A stretch of 16,190 nucleotides of DNA from Alphaproteobacteria bacterium (GCA_011522945.1 WTHY01000089.1:1-16190), one strand, 5' to 3'; positions 1 to 8,098 are shown, numbered from the stretch's first letter. Made by a program: numbers and translations. The notes: generated by a model not told the origin, from the sequence alone.

Positions 1-1
1 T

Positions 2-295
2 TTTGACGGTAACCCTGAAGCCGTTGATCTTGTGATGAAGGGCGATTTGCTGGCTACTGTATTTACTAACCCGCATTGGGGTGGCGGCATTGCACTTGCG
101 CTAGCACATCAGGCAGCTATTGGTGCCTTCGTACCATCTGAAGAGCCAAATGCACATCGTGAATTTTATGGTCCTTCAATTCTGGTCACGCCAGATGATG
201 CAGCTGAATTCAAGAAAACATATCTTGATTCCACACCAACTTATGATTGGACTGACCGTTGGGGTCTCTCAGCTGGCCAAATTCAATATAAGTAA
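2..295 (+). CDS. Periplasmic sugar-binding protein of ABC importer (3' end only)
   Basis: This is the last 97 residues of a protein that begins before the window; the reading frame is open from base 2 to the TAA at 293-295. It reads as the C-terminal lobe of an RbsB-like (Peripla_BP_4) solute-binding protein: FDGNPEAVDLVMKGDLLATV resembles the family segment where an Asp/Asn near the hinge contacts the sugar and a helix follows (see), and a typical family tail 'YGPSILVTPDDAAEF' comes next. Its partner genes, permease-ATPase-permease, follow directly on the same strand, which fixes its role as the periplasmic receptor of that importer. The gap to the permease holds a stem-loop at 314-335. The ligand cannot be read from this fragment. 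An internal GTG/ATG at 32-37 is not a real start because the frame and family similarity extend upstream of it. Confidence 0.8.
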   Translation, partial: FDGNPEAVDLVMKGDLLATVFTNPHWGGGIALALAHQAAIGAFVPSEEPNAHREFYGPSILVTPDDAAEFKKTYLDSTPTYDWTDRWGLSAGQIQYK

Positions 296-313
296 ACGCA
301 ACTCCTCCGAAGA

Positions 314-335
314 GGGCGGGCAATTTTGCTCGCCC
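314..335 (+). promoter_or_regulatory. Intercistronic stem-loop between binding protein and permease
   Basis: Bases 314-322 (GGGCGGGCA) pair with 327-335 (TGCTCGCCC). This is a 9-bp GC-rich stem with one G-T pair and a 4-base loop. No T-run follows, so it is not a classic intrinsic terminator. Stem-loops in this position are known in binding-protein operons, where they protect the upstream mRNA or cause partial termination so that the binding protein is made in excess over the membrane parts. That role is inferred here. Confidence 0.55.
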
Positions 336-355
336 AATTCGTCTGTAGAAAAGTT

Positions 356-1312
356 ATGTTAAGCAATTTCAATATCAAATCCTTTATGCCGATCATCGTT
401 CTGATTGCATTGGTTGTTTTTTTTACAAGTTTGAATCCGAATTTTATGAGCTTGCGGAACTTCGCCCGCATTGCGATTGCCGCCTCACCCTTTTTAATGG
501 TGGCGATAGGGGTGACCTTTATCATTATTATGGGGTCGATTGACCTGTCGATGGAAGGAGGTGTCGCGCTAAGCGCAGTTATCTTCTGTTTCGCCTTTTT
601 ATTCTTTGGTGGCACATTAGCCAGCGGCGGGTGGGTCGCCATCATTGCCGCCCTTGGATTTGGCGCAGCATATGGCGCCCTCAACGGGTTTATCCATGCG
701 AAATTACTCATCCCATCCTTCATGTCATCTCTGGCAATGGGCTTTGTTGGCATCGGCGCAACTGTGCTGCTGACGGGCGGCGGTATTGTGCGCATAGATG
801 ACGATGTATTTAGAATGCTCCTGACCTACCGGTTTCAGGGTTTCCCACTCATGGTCTATGTTGCTGTTTTCTTTTTGATTGTTGGCATTCTAATCCAGAA
901 AAAGACCATTTTAGGGCGCAATCTTTACGCGATTGGTGGCGCCGAAGATTTGGCCCGCGCATCAGGAGTGCCGGTTCTAAAAACGAGAATACTCGCCTTC
1001 TCTCTAGCTGGTTTTTACTACGCGCTTGCTGGGGTGCTGCAAGTCGCAAAATTGGGACAGGCAGAATCTGTCACTGGCGCCAATTTAATGTTCCTATCCA
1101 TTACTGCTGCTGTTGTAGGTGGTGTTGCATTATGGGGTGCGATAGGAGGTGTGGTTAATGCTTTGATCGGGGTCTTGATTGTGACTGTCATCAATAATGG
1201 CATGGTCGTGATTGGCTTGCCTGATTACATCCAAGATGGTGTGCTTGGCCTATTGGTAATTGCAGCTGTCATTCTGTCTACGAACAGAAGCGCTGTAAAA
1301 TTTGTCAAATAG
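356..1312 (+). CDS. Sugar ABC transporter permease (RbsC-like, first of two)
   Basis: A 318-residue, very hydrophobic protein with roughly eight to ten membrane segments spread over its length, as expected for BPD_transp_2 (RbsC/XylH/AraH) inner-membrane permeases. Family marks are a GSIDLSMEGG segment at residues 60-69 (the family's GGIDLSVG) and GRNLYAIGGAEDLARASG at 187-204, the cytoplasmic loop that couples to the ATPase. A TTG in frame at 326 would add ten residues, but it lies inside the 314-335 hairpin. The ATG at 356 gives a normal N-terminus just before the first membrane segment, so I chose it, although its ribosome site (AGAAAAG) is weak. With the second permease at 2838-3776 it probably forms a heterodimeric channel, whereas RbsC itself is a homodimer. 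The substrate is presumably a monosaccharide, polyol or small glycoside. Confidence 0.9.
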   Translation: MLSNFNIKSFMPIIVLIALVVFFTSLNPNFMSLRNFARIAIAASPFLMVAIGVTFIIIMGSIDLSMEGGVALSAVIFCFAFLFFGGTLASGGWVAIIAALGFGAAYGALNGFIHAKLLIPSFMSSLAMGFVGIGATVLLTGGGIVRIDDDVFRMLLTYRFQGFPLMVYVAVFFLIVGILIQKKTILGRNLYAIGGAEDLARASGVPVLKTRILAFSLAGFYYALAGVLQVAKLGQAESVTGANLMFLSITAAVVGGVALWGAIGGVVNALIGVLIVTVINNGMVVIGLPDYIQDGVLGLLVIAAVILSTNRSAVKFVK

Positions 1313-1321
1313 AGGGTCAAC

Positions 1322-2830
1322 ATGCTTGAATTTAAAAATGTTAGTAAGGAATTCGGGCCCGTTAAGGCGTTAAGCAATATCAATTTCAAGGTAGATAAAG
1401 GTGAAATTGTTGGGCTAGTGGGTGAAAATGGCGCTGGTAAATCCACCTTAATGAAAATTATTTTTGGCGCCTACCAAGCTGATTCAGGAACGATTTTTAT
1501 CGATGGGCGTCAAACCCGTTTTACCTCTCCGCGTGATGCGATGTCGCAAGGTATCGGCATGGTATTTCAGGAACAATCTCTGATTGGCAATCTGAGTGTA
1601 ATGGAAAATTTATTCCTGGGCCGCGAGCAGGAATTTAGACGCTTTGGGTTGATTGATTTTAAAAAAATGGCCGAGGCATCGCGTGCGCAGCTTGCCAAGG
1701 TTGGGCTTGATATAGACCCAACTATCGAAACATCTAAATTATCCTTTTCGCAAAGACAATTGATTGAACTAGCCAAAGTGTTAACGCTGGAAGAACGCAT
1801 ATCAGGCGATTTGGTTATCCTTCTAGATGAGCCAACATCTGTGCTTTCTGAAGATGAAGTCGGACTACTCTTTGAGATTGTGAACAAGCTGAAGACCCGA
1901 GCGGCTTTTATATTTGTTTCACATCGGCTTGATGAAGTTATCAGCTTGTCTGACCGGATTTATGTTCTCAAAGATGGTGAAGTCGTTGATGAGGTCAAAG
2001 GCAATAAAGCCAAGGCATCAAACATTCAAGCCAGCATGGTTGGCCGGGAAATCAACACTGAATATTATCGTCAAGACCAGCGCCTTCCCTTTGATAAAGA
2101 AGCTGCGCCGCTTTTGTCAGTTCAAAATGCCTCTGTTGCCAAGAAATTTGAAGATATCAGCTTTGACCTGCATGCAGGCCAAGTCTTATGCCTAGTCGGG
2201 ACTGAGGGGGCTGGTAGAGAAGCCATTGTCCGGACTCTTTTCGGCATGCACAGCCTAGATAGAGGCGCAATCACCTTCTTTGATAAGCCGTCTTTGAAGA
2301 TTACATCTCCGCATGCTGCGGTTAGCAATCATATCGGATATATGCCACGCGAACGTAAAATAGAGGGTATTTTTGCATCAATGAATATCGCAGAAAATAT
2401 GACCTCCTCTCAACTTGGGGCATATTCGCGCTATGGGCTTTTGAAAAAAGCAGATGAATTGAAACTCGCCGCCAGTTGGATTGATAAACTCTCGATCAAA
2501 ACACCGTCTGCTAGCACAGATTGCATTCGGCTGTCAGGTGGGAACCAGCAAAAAGTTGTGTTGGCAAAATGGCGCTCAACAGGCTCACGTATCATCATGC
2601 TAGACCACCCAACACGTGGGCTTGATATTGGCGCCAAAGAAGATGTTTACACCATGATCCGTGAGATGAGTGCAGCTGGCATCGGGCTAATTGTGATCCC
2701 AGATACCTTTGAAGAGGCAATTGGGCTTGGCCATAATATCACTGTGGTCAAAGATGGCCGTGCTGTGAAAAATTTTAATTGCATGCAAGAGCAGGTCACA
2801 CCTTTTGACTTGGTCTCTGCCATGACATGA
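1322..2830 (+). CDS. Sugar ABC transporter ATPase, two fused nucleotide-binding domains (RbsA-like)
   Basis: At 502 residues with two tandem NBDs this has the usual size for RbsA/XylG/MglA. NBD1 looks competent: Walker A GENGAGKST (34-42), Q-loop Gln83, signature-like LSFSQRQ (140-146), Walker B LVILLDE (164-170) and H-loop His201. NBD2 is degenerate: its Walker A reads GTEGAGRE, with Arg for Lys, which is normal in this family. The Walker B reads IIMLDHP (424-430), with His429 where the catalytic Glu normally sits, and the H-loop position is Asp461. Its signature LSGGNQQ (404-410) is intact, so it can still complete the active site with NBD1. Hydrolysis is therefore probably confined to one composite site. 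The start ATG has a good site (AGAGGG, 5 bases upstream). It sits 9 bases after the first permease and 7 before the second, within one operon. Confidence 0.93.
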   Translation: MLEFKNVSKEFGPVKALSNINFKVDKGEIVGLVGENGAGKSTLMKIIFGAYQADSGTIFIDGRQTRFTSPRDAMSQGIGMVFQEQSLIGNLSVMENLFLGREQEFRRFGLIDFKKMAEASRAQLAKVGLDIDPTIETSKLSFSQRQLIELAKVLTLEERISGDLVILLDEPTSVLSEDEVGLLFEIVNKLKTRAAFIFVSHRLDEVISLSDRIYVLKDGEVVDEVKGNKAKASNIQASMVGREINTEYYRQDQRLPFDKEAAPLLSVQNASVAKKFEDISFDLHAGQVLCLVGTEGAGREAIVRTLFGMHSLDRGAITFFDKPSLKITSPHAAVSNHIGYMPRERKIEGIFASMNIAENMTSSQLGAYSRYGLLKKADELKLAASWIDKLSIKTPSASTDCIRLSGGNQQKVVLAKWRSTGSRIIMLDHPTRGLDIGAKEDVYTMIREMSAAGIGLIVIPDTFEEAIGLGHNITVVKDGRAVKNFNCMQEQVTPFDLVSAMT

Positions 2831-2837
2831 GGATGAA

Positions 2838-3776
2838 ATGCGGGATATCTTAAAATCTAACTACCATTGGGTAACCTTATTCACCCTTGTGATCCTGGTA
2901 GGCCTGGTAGACATGAATTTCTGGAATATTGAAAGCCTGTTGATATTGATGGGTGATATCGTGCCACTTTTCATTATGGCCTTGGGCTTAACCTTCGCCA
3001 TTTACATAGGCGGTATTGATTTATCCGCTCAATCAATGGCCAATATGATTACAGTTATTGCCTCGCTTTACCTGGCAACATTAGGGCTGTGGATTGTGCC
3101 TGTCTGCTTTTTGGTTGGTGTCATACTAGGTGGTATTTCAGGGCTCATTACAACACGTTTTCTGGTGCCTTCATTTATCTCAACCTTGGCAATTGGCGGG
3201 GTTTGTTATTCTCTGGCCCAATGGCTTTCAGGCAACCGCGCTCTATATATGAATTCCGAGAGCAGAGATGCCTTATTTGGCTGGATGCTCTCCTCCACCG
3301 GCATTGTTCCAAATACAATTTTTGTAGGCGCATTCGTGTTTGTCATTGCACTTTTGATCGAGCGCCGTTCTAGCCTTGGTAGACAGTTAAAGGCAGTCGG
3401 CTCAGCTGAATTAGCAGCCTCAGCCTCTGGGCTTTTGGTACCCCGTGTCAAAGTGCTGGCCTTTGCGCTTTCTGGGGGACTAGCAGCCTTGGCTGGCGTA
3501 ATTTTCTCCATCAAACTTTCAGGCGGCGCGCCTAGCATTGCAAATGGTTTCCTATTGCCTGCAATTGTGGCGGTACTGGTAGGAGGCACGCCGCTCACCG
3601 GCGGCGTGGGCGGTGTTGTAAATACGCTTGTTGGTACAATGATCGTGGCTGTTATTCGCTCCTCTATGTTATACCTAGAGGTTGCGGCAACACATCAGCA
3701 AATGGTGTTCGGAATTGTGCTGATTATTGCAATTGTCTTTACAATCGACAGGTCAAAACTCTCTATTGTGAAATAG
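2838..3776 (+). CDS. Sugar ABC transporter permease (RbsC-like, second of two)
   Basis: A 312-residue BPD_transp_2 permease with many hydrophobic segments. It has GGIDLSAQSM at 58-67, the coupling-loop motif GRQLKAVGSAELAASASG at 181-198, and the glycine-rich run LVGGTPLTGGVGG at 247-259. It is clearly homologous to the 356-1312 permease but divergent from it, so the pair probably forms a heterodimer served by the single ATPase. The ribosome site TGAGGA (2828-2833) overlaps the ATPase stop codon, which indicates translational coupling. A 74-base gap follows before the aldehyde dehydrogenase. That gap holds no convincing terminator, so the operon may run on. Confidence 0.91.
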   Translation: MRDILKSNYHWVTLFTLVILVGLVDMNFWNIESLLILMGDIVPLFIMALGLTFAIYIGGIDLSAQSMANMITVIASLYLATLGLWIVPVCFLVGVILGGISGLITTRFLVPSFISTLAIGGVCYSLAQWLSGNRALYMNSESRDALFGWMLSSTGIVPNTIFVGAFVFVIALLIERRSSLGRQLKAVGSAELAASASGLLVPRVKVLAFALSGGLAALAGVIFSIKLSGGAPSIANGFLLPAIVAVLVGGTPLTGGVGGVVNTLVGTMIVAVIRSSMLYLEVAATHQQMVFGIVLIIAIVFTIDRSKLSIVK

Positions 3777-3850
3777 TTTCTCATGCACTCTTCCTGTATG
3801 GCGAGCTAAAGGATAATATTCTTACAGCAGATTAGTTAATCGAGGAAAAT

Positions 3851-5353
3851 ATGACGTCGTCTTCAACCCCAAATACGCTTCCAAAGGCACCACGTGAATT
3901 CGGTTTCTGGCTGAATGGCCAGTCAGTTGACGCAGGCACGCGCGATCTCAATACTCGTATATCACCTGGCCATGATGTAGCTGTAACACGAATCCCAAGA
4001 TGTACAGCAGAAGATGTTGATGCGGCTGTAGCTTCAGCTAAAGCTGCTTTTGACGATCGGCGCTGGTCAGGTCTTTCAGGCGCAGACAGAGCCGCAGTCT
4101 TACTCAAGACCGCAGAGCTCATTCGCGCGCGTATGGAAGAAATTGTCTATTGGGAGGTGGTTGAATCCGGCAAGCCTATATCACAGGTTAGAGGCGAAGT
4201 TGGGGGTTGCATTGGCATGTTTGAATATGCCAGCGGTCTTGCCAGAAGCCTGCATGGTGACAGCTTCAACAATCTAGGCGATGGCATGTTTGGCATTGTC
4301 ACAAGAGAGCCAGTCGGTGTTGTCGGATTAATTACCCCGTGGAATTTTCCATTCCTGATTTTATGTGAGCGTGTGCCTTATATTCTGGCGTCAGGCTGTA
4401 CAATCGTTGCCAAACCATCAGAGTTTACCTCGTCAAGCACATTAATTCTGGCAGAAATTCTGTCTGAAGCTGGCCTGCCAGACGGTGTAATGAATGTGGT
4501 GACCGGGCCAGGATCAACAGTTGGTCAGGCATTAACAGAACATCAGCATGTGGATATGCTGTCATTTACAGGCTCAACAAATGTGGGGCGGTCTGTTGTG
4601 AATGCGGCTGGAAAAACGAATTTCAAAAAACTAGGCCTGGAGTTAGGCGGCAAAAACCCGCAGGTTGTATTTGCTGATGCTGATTTAGATGATGCCGCTG
4701 ATGGTGTTGTGTTTGGTATCTGCTTTAATACCGGCCAATGCTGTGTGTCTGGCTCAAGACTGATCGTAGAACGCAGCGTTGCCGACAAACTCACTGCTTT
4801 AATTAAAGAAAAAATGGCTAAGGTGCGCGTTGGCGACCCGCTGGACGAGGCCACACAAGTAGGCGCCATCACAACAGATGCACAAAAACAAACCATCCTC
4901 TCTTATATTGAAAAAGGACAAGCAGAAGGCGCTGACCTCGTTTGTGGTCAAGGGGCACTTGACCTTGGCATGGGGAGTTATATTGGCCCAGTTGTATTTG
5001 GCAATGTTAGCGCAGATATGTCGATTTTCCGTGATGAGATCTTTGGACCTGTTCTAACCATTTCGACCTTTGACACATTGGAGGAGGCAATTGCCTTGGC
5101 CAATGACACAGATTACGGCCTTGCTGCCTCTGTTTGGTCGAAAAATATCGATACTGCCCTTCAGGCAACTCGCCAGATCAAAGCTGGCCGTTTCTGGGTA
5201 AACACAACCCTCTCTGGAGGACCGGAATTGCCGCTGGGCGGCTTCAAACAATCAGGCTGGGGACGAGAAGCCGGCATATATGGTGTTGAAGAATACACGC
5301 AGATCAAATCTGTTCATGTTGAAATTGGTAAACGTAACCATTGGGTGGAATAA
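3851..5353 (+). CDS. NAD(P)+-dependent aldehyde dehydrogenase (betaine-aldehyde-dehydrogenase-like)
   Basis: A complete 500-residue class-1/2-type aldehyde dehydrogenase that oxidises an aldehyde to its acid in the cytoplasm. The catalytic set is present: Asn165 in PWNFP, general base Glu264 in LELGGK, nucleophile Cys298 (second Cys of GQCC), and Glu396 in EIFGP for the nicotinamide ribose. The start ATG has a strong site (GAGGAAA, 3842-3848). The 74-base upstream gap holds a small perfect inverted repeat GATTA-GT-TAATC (3830-3841) and an AT-rich GGATAATATT, so a weak internal promoter is possible. The stop overlaps the next start (TAATG). The pairing with a GMC oxidoreductase copies the choline dehydrogenase/betaine aldehyde dehydrogenase arrangement. 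However, the sugar importer next door argues that the aldehyde comes from a sugar alcohol or related compound. No substrate can be read from the sequence. Confidence 0.92.
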   Translation: MTSSSTPNTLPKAPREFGFWLNGQSVDAGTRDLNTRISPGHDVAVTRIPRCTAEDVDAAVASAKAAFDDRRWSGLSGADRAAVLLKTAELIRARMEEIVYWEVVESGKPISQVRGEVGGCIGMFEYASGLARSLHGDSFNNLGDGMFGIVTREPVGVVGLITPWNFPFLILCERVPYILASGCTIVAKPSEFTSSSTLILAEILSEAGLPDGVMNVVTGPGSTVGQALTEHQHVDMLSFTGSTNVGRSVVNAAGKTNFKKLGLELGGKNPQVVFADADLDDAADGVVFGICFNTGQCCVSGSRLIVERSVADKLTALIKEKMAKVRVGDPLDEATQVGAITTDAQKQTILSYIEKGQAEGADLVCGQGALDLGMGSYIGPVVFGNVSADMSIFRDEIFGPVLTISTFDTLEEAIALANDTDYGLAASVWSKNIDTALQATRQIKAGRFWVNTTLSGGPELPLGGFKQSGWGREAGIYGVEEYTQIKSVHVEIGKRNHWVE

Positions 5354-6951
5354 TGGCTCGTGAAGCATATGATTTTATCATCGTTGGTGGTGGCTCTTCA
5401 GGATGTGTATTAGCCAACCGTCTATCTGAAAATCCAGATGTGAAGGTGCTTTTGCTGGAGGCTGGTGGCAAGGATACCCACCCTTATATTCACATGCCTG
5501 TCGGTTTTTCGAAAATGACAGCCGGCCCTCAGACTTGGGGGTTTAACACAGTGCCACAAACACATGCCAATGGTCGCGAAATCCCTTATGCGCAGGGCAA
5601 AATCTTAGGTGGCGGCTCATCAATCAATGCTGAGATTTTCACACGTGGACATCCAGATGACTTTGATAGGTGGGAAAGCGAAGGTGCCGAAGGGTGGGCA
5701 TTCAAAGACATTCAGAAGTATTTTCTCCGCTCAGAGGGCAATACTGTTCTAGCTGGTGACTGGCATGGTACAGAGGGCCCCTTGGGTGTCTCAAATTTAC
5801 AAGATCCACAGGAAATGACACGCGCCTTTGTTCGCTCCTGTCAGGAATTAGGGTTACCCTATAACCCAGACTTTAACGGCGCGCAGCAAGAAGGATGTGG
5901 CTTTTATCAATTAACTGTGAAGAATGCGCGCAGATGCTCAGCTGCTGTTGGCTATTTGCGCCCAGCATTAAAGCGGCCCAACCTGACTGTACGCACGAAT
6001 GTTCAAGTAAGCAGGATTCTAATAGAAAAGACGCGGGCCATTGGCATTGAATACACAGTATCTGGTACAACGCATCGCTGTTATGCCGATTCTGAAATTT
6101 TGCTAACGTCAGGTGCAATTGGCACACCAAAATTATTGATGCTTTCTGGTGTCGGCCCATCTGACCATCTGAAATCCCATAATATCGAAGTGATCCATCA
6201 CCTGCCCGGCGTTGGTCAGAATCTAAATGATCATTTCGGGATTGATATCGTTGCAGAACTCACAGGCCATTACAGTCTGGATAAATATCAAAAGCCACAT
6301 TGGATGCTATGGGCTGGCGCACAATATCTATTATTCAAATCTGGCCCAGTTACCTCAAATGTTGTTGAAGGCGGTGCCTTTTGGTATGCAGATAAAGATC
6401 AATCAAAACCTGATCTGCAATTCCATTTTCTGGCCGGCGCTGGCGCTGAAGAAGGTGTGCCATCCGTACCGCCAGGCAGTTCAGGCATCACATTAAATTC
6501 CTATACTCTTAGGCCAAAAGCAAGAGGCTCTGTAAAACTCAGCTCAGCAAATCCAGCTGACGCCCCTTTGGTTGACCCGAATTTTCTTGGTCATCCAGAT
6601 GATTTAAAAACATCCGTTGAAGGGGTGAAAACCTCTGTTGAGATGTTCAGCCAAAGTAGCCTGCAAAAATATATCAAGGCCATTCGCTTCCCAGACGAGA
6701 CTGTAAAAACACAACGGCAATATGAAGACTATGCCAGACAATATGGCCGTACCTCATATCACCCTGTCGGCACCTGCAAAATGGGCACAGATGATATGGC
6801 AGTTGTCTCACCAGATTTACGCGTACATGGGCTAGAAGGACTTAGAATTTGCGATAGTTCTGTGATGCCAAGCCTCATAGGCTCGAACACAAATGCCCCA
6901 ACCATAATGATTGGTGAAAAAGCCTCAGACCTTATCCGCGGCAATCATTAA
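5353..6951 (+). CDS. GMC-family FAD-dependent alcohol oxidoreductase (choline-dehydrogenase-like)
   Basis: A 532-residue GMC flavoenzyme oxidising a primary or secondary alcohol. The order of parts is: Rossmann FAD loop GGGSSG (12-17) with Glu36 ending the second strand (LLLEAGG), GMC signature 1 around GKILGGGSSINAEIFTRGH (82-100), signature 2 GAIGTPKLLMLSGVGP (254-269), and the C-terminal active site with His470 in SYHPVGTCKMG and Asn514 in SNTNAPT. These are the usual His/Asn pair. There is no signal peptide, so it acts in the cytoplasm or at the inner face of the membrane. The ATG at 5353 shares one base with the aldehyde dehydrogenase stop and has GGTGGA just upstream. A TTG 12 bases earlier is less likely. 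Together the two genes make an alcohol-to-acid module. Choline, sugar alcohol, PEG-type alcohol and pyranose substrates all occur in this family. Confidence 0.92.
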   Translation: MAREAYDFIIVGGGSSGCVLANRLSENPDVKVLLLEAGGKDTHPYIHMPVGFSKMTAGPQTWGFNTVPQTHANGREIPYAQGKILGGGSSINAEIFTRGHPDDFDRWESEGAEGWAFKDIQKYFLRSEGNTVLAGDWHGTEGPLGVSNLQDPQEMTRAFVRSCQELGLPYNPDFNGAQQEGCGFYQLTVKNARRCSAAVGYLRPALKRPNLTVRTNVQVSRILIEKTRAIGIEYTVSGTTHRCYADSEILLTSGAIGTPKLLMLSGVGPSDHLKSHNIEVIHHLPGVGQNLNDHFGIDIVAELTGHYSLDKYQKPHWMLWAGAQYLLFKSGPVTSNVVEGGAFWYADKDQSKPDLQFHFLAGAGAEEGVPSVPPGSSGITLNSYTLRPKARGSVKLSSANPADAPLVDPNFLGHPDDLKTSVEGVKTSVEMFSQSSLQKYIKAIRFPDETVKTQRQYEDYARQYGRTSYHPVGTCKMGTDDMAVVSPDLRVHGLEGLRICDSSVMPSLIGSNTNAPTIMIGEKASDLIRGNH

Positions 6952-7230
6952 GACAGATAACCGTTGCGCTGCCATATCGCTGGCCTCACTCTGTTCAGGC
7001 ATTCTTGATAGTTTCTCGAGCGTCATAATGTGGTTAGTGAGATAACCTCAATCCCTATCGGTGGAGCTCACTAGAATAGAGCATTACTATAGGCCGACAA
7101 CACTAGCTGCTAATTCCATTCAGATATCAAAAGCGCGTTATTTATCGTCATAATGCGCTACGTAAGACGCAGTGACATCCTGCTTGCAGAGTCTACTAAC
7201 GCTGACCATGGGCTCCACACACCCGGAACC
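6952..7230 (+). other. Non-coding convergent gap with weak inverted repeats
   Basis: These 279 bases lie between two converging genes. I see no ORF with a ribosome site and no recognisable pseudogene. They contain GGTTA-N6-TAACC at 7032-7047, a longer stem-loop at 7132-7159, and a 10-base direct repeat CGTCATAATG at 7021-7030 and 7146-7155. The likely job of the region is to end both transcripts. Confidence 0.5.
7132..7159 (+). terminator. Candidate bidirectional terminator stem-loop
   Basis: Bases 7132-7141 (AGCGCGTTAT) pair with 7150-7159 (ATAATGCGCT). The stem is 10 bp with one G-T pair, and the loop is 8 bases. It lies between the converging GMC and aldo/keto reductase genes. It lacks a clear T-run on either strand, so the terminator role is a guess based on position. 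Confidence 0.35.
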
Positions 7231-8049
7231 CTAATCCCAGTCAGGTGCCCAGGGTGCTTTGTCGATGGTTACAACCCGATAATCTGCATGCATCAAACTA
7301 TCGATGCGTGCCATATCAGGTGTTGATAAAGTGAAATCCATTACCTGAAAATTTGACTGAATATTTGCGGGATTTGTTGACATGGTATTGGCTATCACGC
7401 CTTTTTGGAGAATCCAGCGCTGAACGATTTGTGCGCTTGTTTTACCATATCCAGCGGCTATCTCGTCCAATAATGGATATTTGAAAATCTCGCCTCTGGC
7501 TATCGAAGAATAGGCCATCAGTGGAATACCTGTTTCAGCTGCTGCAGCAAGCAAGGTGCGCTGATCAAGAAGTGGATGAAATTCCACCTGATTACAACAT
7601 AAAGGTGCATCAATAATTTCGGCAGCTTCACGCATCATTTGGCTGGTAAAGTTTGATACTCCAATATGGGTTGCCAACCCGTCCCTATAGGCGCGCTCAA
7701 GTAGTTTCAATGATGCTTCGATAGCACCTCCTATTGGTGGCCAATGCAGTAAAAGCACGTCAAGTTTTTCAATCTGTAAGTCCTGCAAACTCTGCTCGAC
7801 AGAAGGAAGAAATTTTTCAGCTGTATAATTATCAGGATGTACCTTAGTGATGATGCAAAGTGCATCACGTGATATTCCACTTTGTTTAAGCGCAGATCCG
7901 GTTTCCGGTTCATTGCCATACATCTGGGCAGAATCAAATGCCCGATATCCAGCCTCTAAGGCAGACGCGATAGCTGCCTGCAACACATCACCTTGCAACG
8001 GAAATGTACCAAATACGCGCTGATGTGTCTTTTGATAGAGAATATTCAT
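7231..8049 (-). CDS. Aldo/keto reductase (2,5-diketo-D-gluconate-reductase-like, AKR5 type)
   Basis: A 272-residue single-barrel NAD(P)H-linked reductase of carbonyl groups. The tetrad is complete: Asp39 and Tyr44 in FDSAQMYGNE, Lys69 in IITKVHP, His102 in LLHWPP. VSNF and QVEFHPLLDQ are also family-typical. The usual basic cofactor segment (IPKS-like, followed by arginines) reads here NTMSTNPANIQSNF, with Met and Asn where Lys and Arg bind the 2'-phosphate of NADPH. NADH use is therefore plausible. I chose the ATG at 8049 because GGAG lies 8 bases upstream on the minus strand; an in-frame ATG at 8085 has no ribosome site. It diverges from the CoA-transferase gene, with the dyad at 8138-8157 between them. 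Its substrate could be a keto-sugar, a lactone or an aldehyde. Confidence 0.88.
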   Translation of the reverse strand: MNILYQKTHQRVFGTFPLQGDVLQAAIASALEAGYRAFDSAQMYGNEPETGSALKQSGISRDALCIITKVHPDNYTAEKFLPSVEQSLQDLQIEKLDVLLLHWPPIGGAIEASLKLLERAYRDGLATHIGVSNFTSQMMREAAEIIDAPLCCNQVEFHPLLDQRTLLAAAAETGIPLMAYSSIARGEIFKYPLLDEIAAGYGKTSAQIVQRWILQKGVIANTMSTNPANIQSNFQVMDFTLSTPDMARIDSLMHADYRVVTIDKAPWAPDWD

Positions 8050-8092
8050 CTTCGTCTCCGTTATCGCATTAAATAAGGCTTGCATTGCAGCA

Positions 8093-8098
8093 ATTATA
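8093..8098 (-). promoter_or_regulatory. Candidate -10 element for the aldo/keto reductase
   Basis: On the minus strand this reads TATAAT, a perfect -10 hexamer, which would start transcription about 35-40 bases before the ATG at 8049. No good -35 is found at 16-18 bases. The promoter may therefore need an activator, or the match may be chance in AT-rich sequence. Confidence 0.35.

Noticed and set aside
326..355. Upstream TTG start for the first permease
   Set aside because: It lies inside the 314-335 hairpin and adds ten residues not expected before the first membrane segment. The ATG at 356 fits better.
283..795. Long antisense ORF of 170 codons
   Set aside because: It is a shadow of the permease gene on the other strand, with no family resemblance and no ribosome site.
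3830..3841. GATTA-GT-TAATC as a third copy of the operator
   Set aside because: One half resembles the half-site (7 of 10), but the other half does not match when centred like dyads 1 and 2. It is also only 12 bases and close to the ribosome site.
3851..6951. Assigning betB/betA (choline to glycine betaine) to the aldehyde dehydrogenase/GMC pair
   Set aside because: The order and overlap resemble the choline pathway, but both families are broad, no betI or choline transporter is present, and the neighbours are sugar-type genes.
7144..7215. Minus-strand 23-codon ORF in the gap as an integrase or transposase remnant
   Set aside because: Too short and with no clear family motif. The resemblance of its end to recombinase tails is not convincing.
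8050..8085. Upstream ATG (8085) extending the aldo/keto reductase by 12 residues
   Set aside because: No ribosome site precedes it and it lies about at the predicted transcription start. GGAG supports the ATG at 8049.
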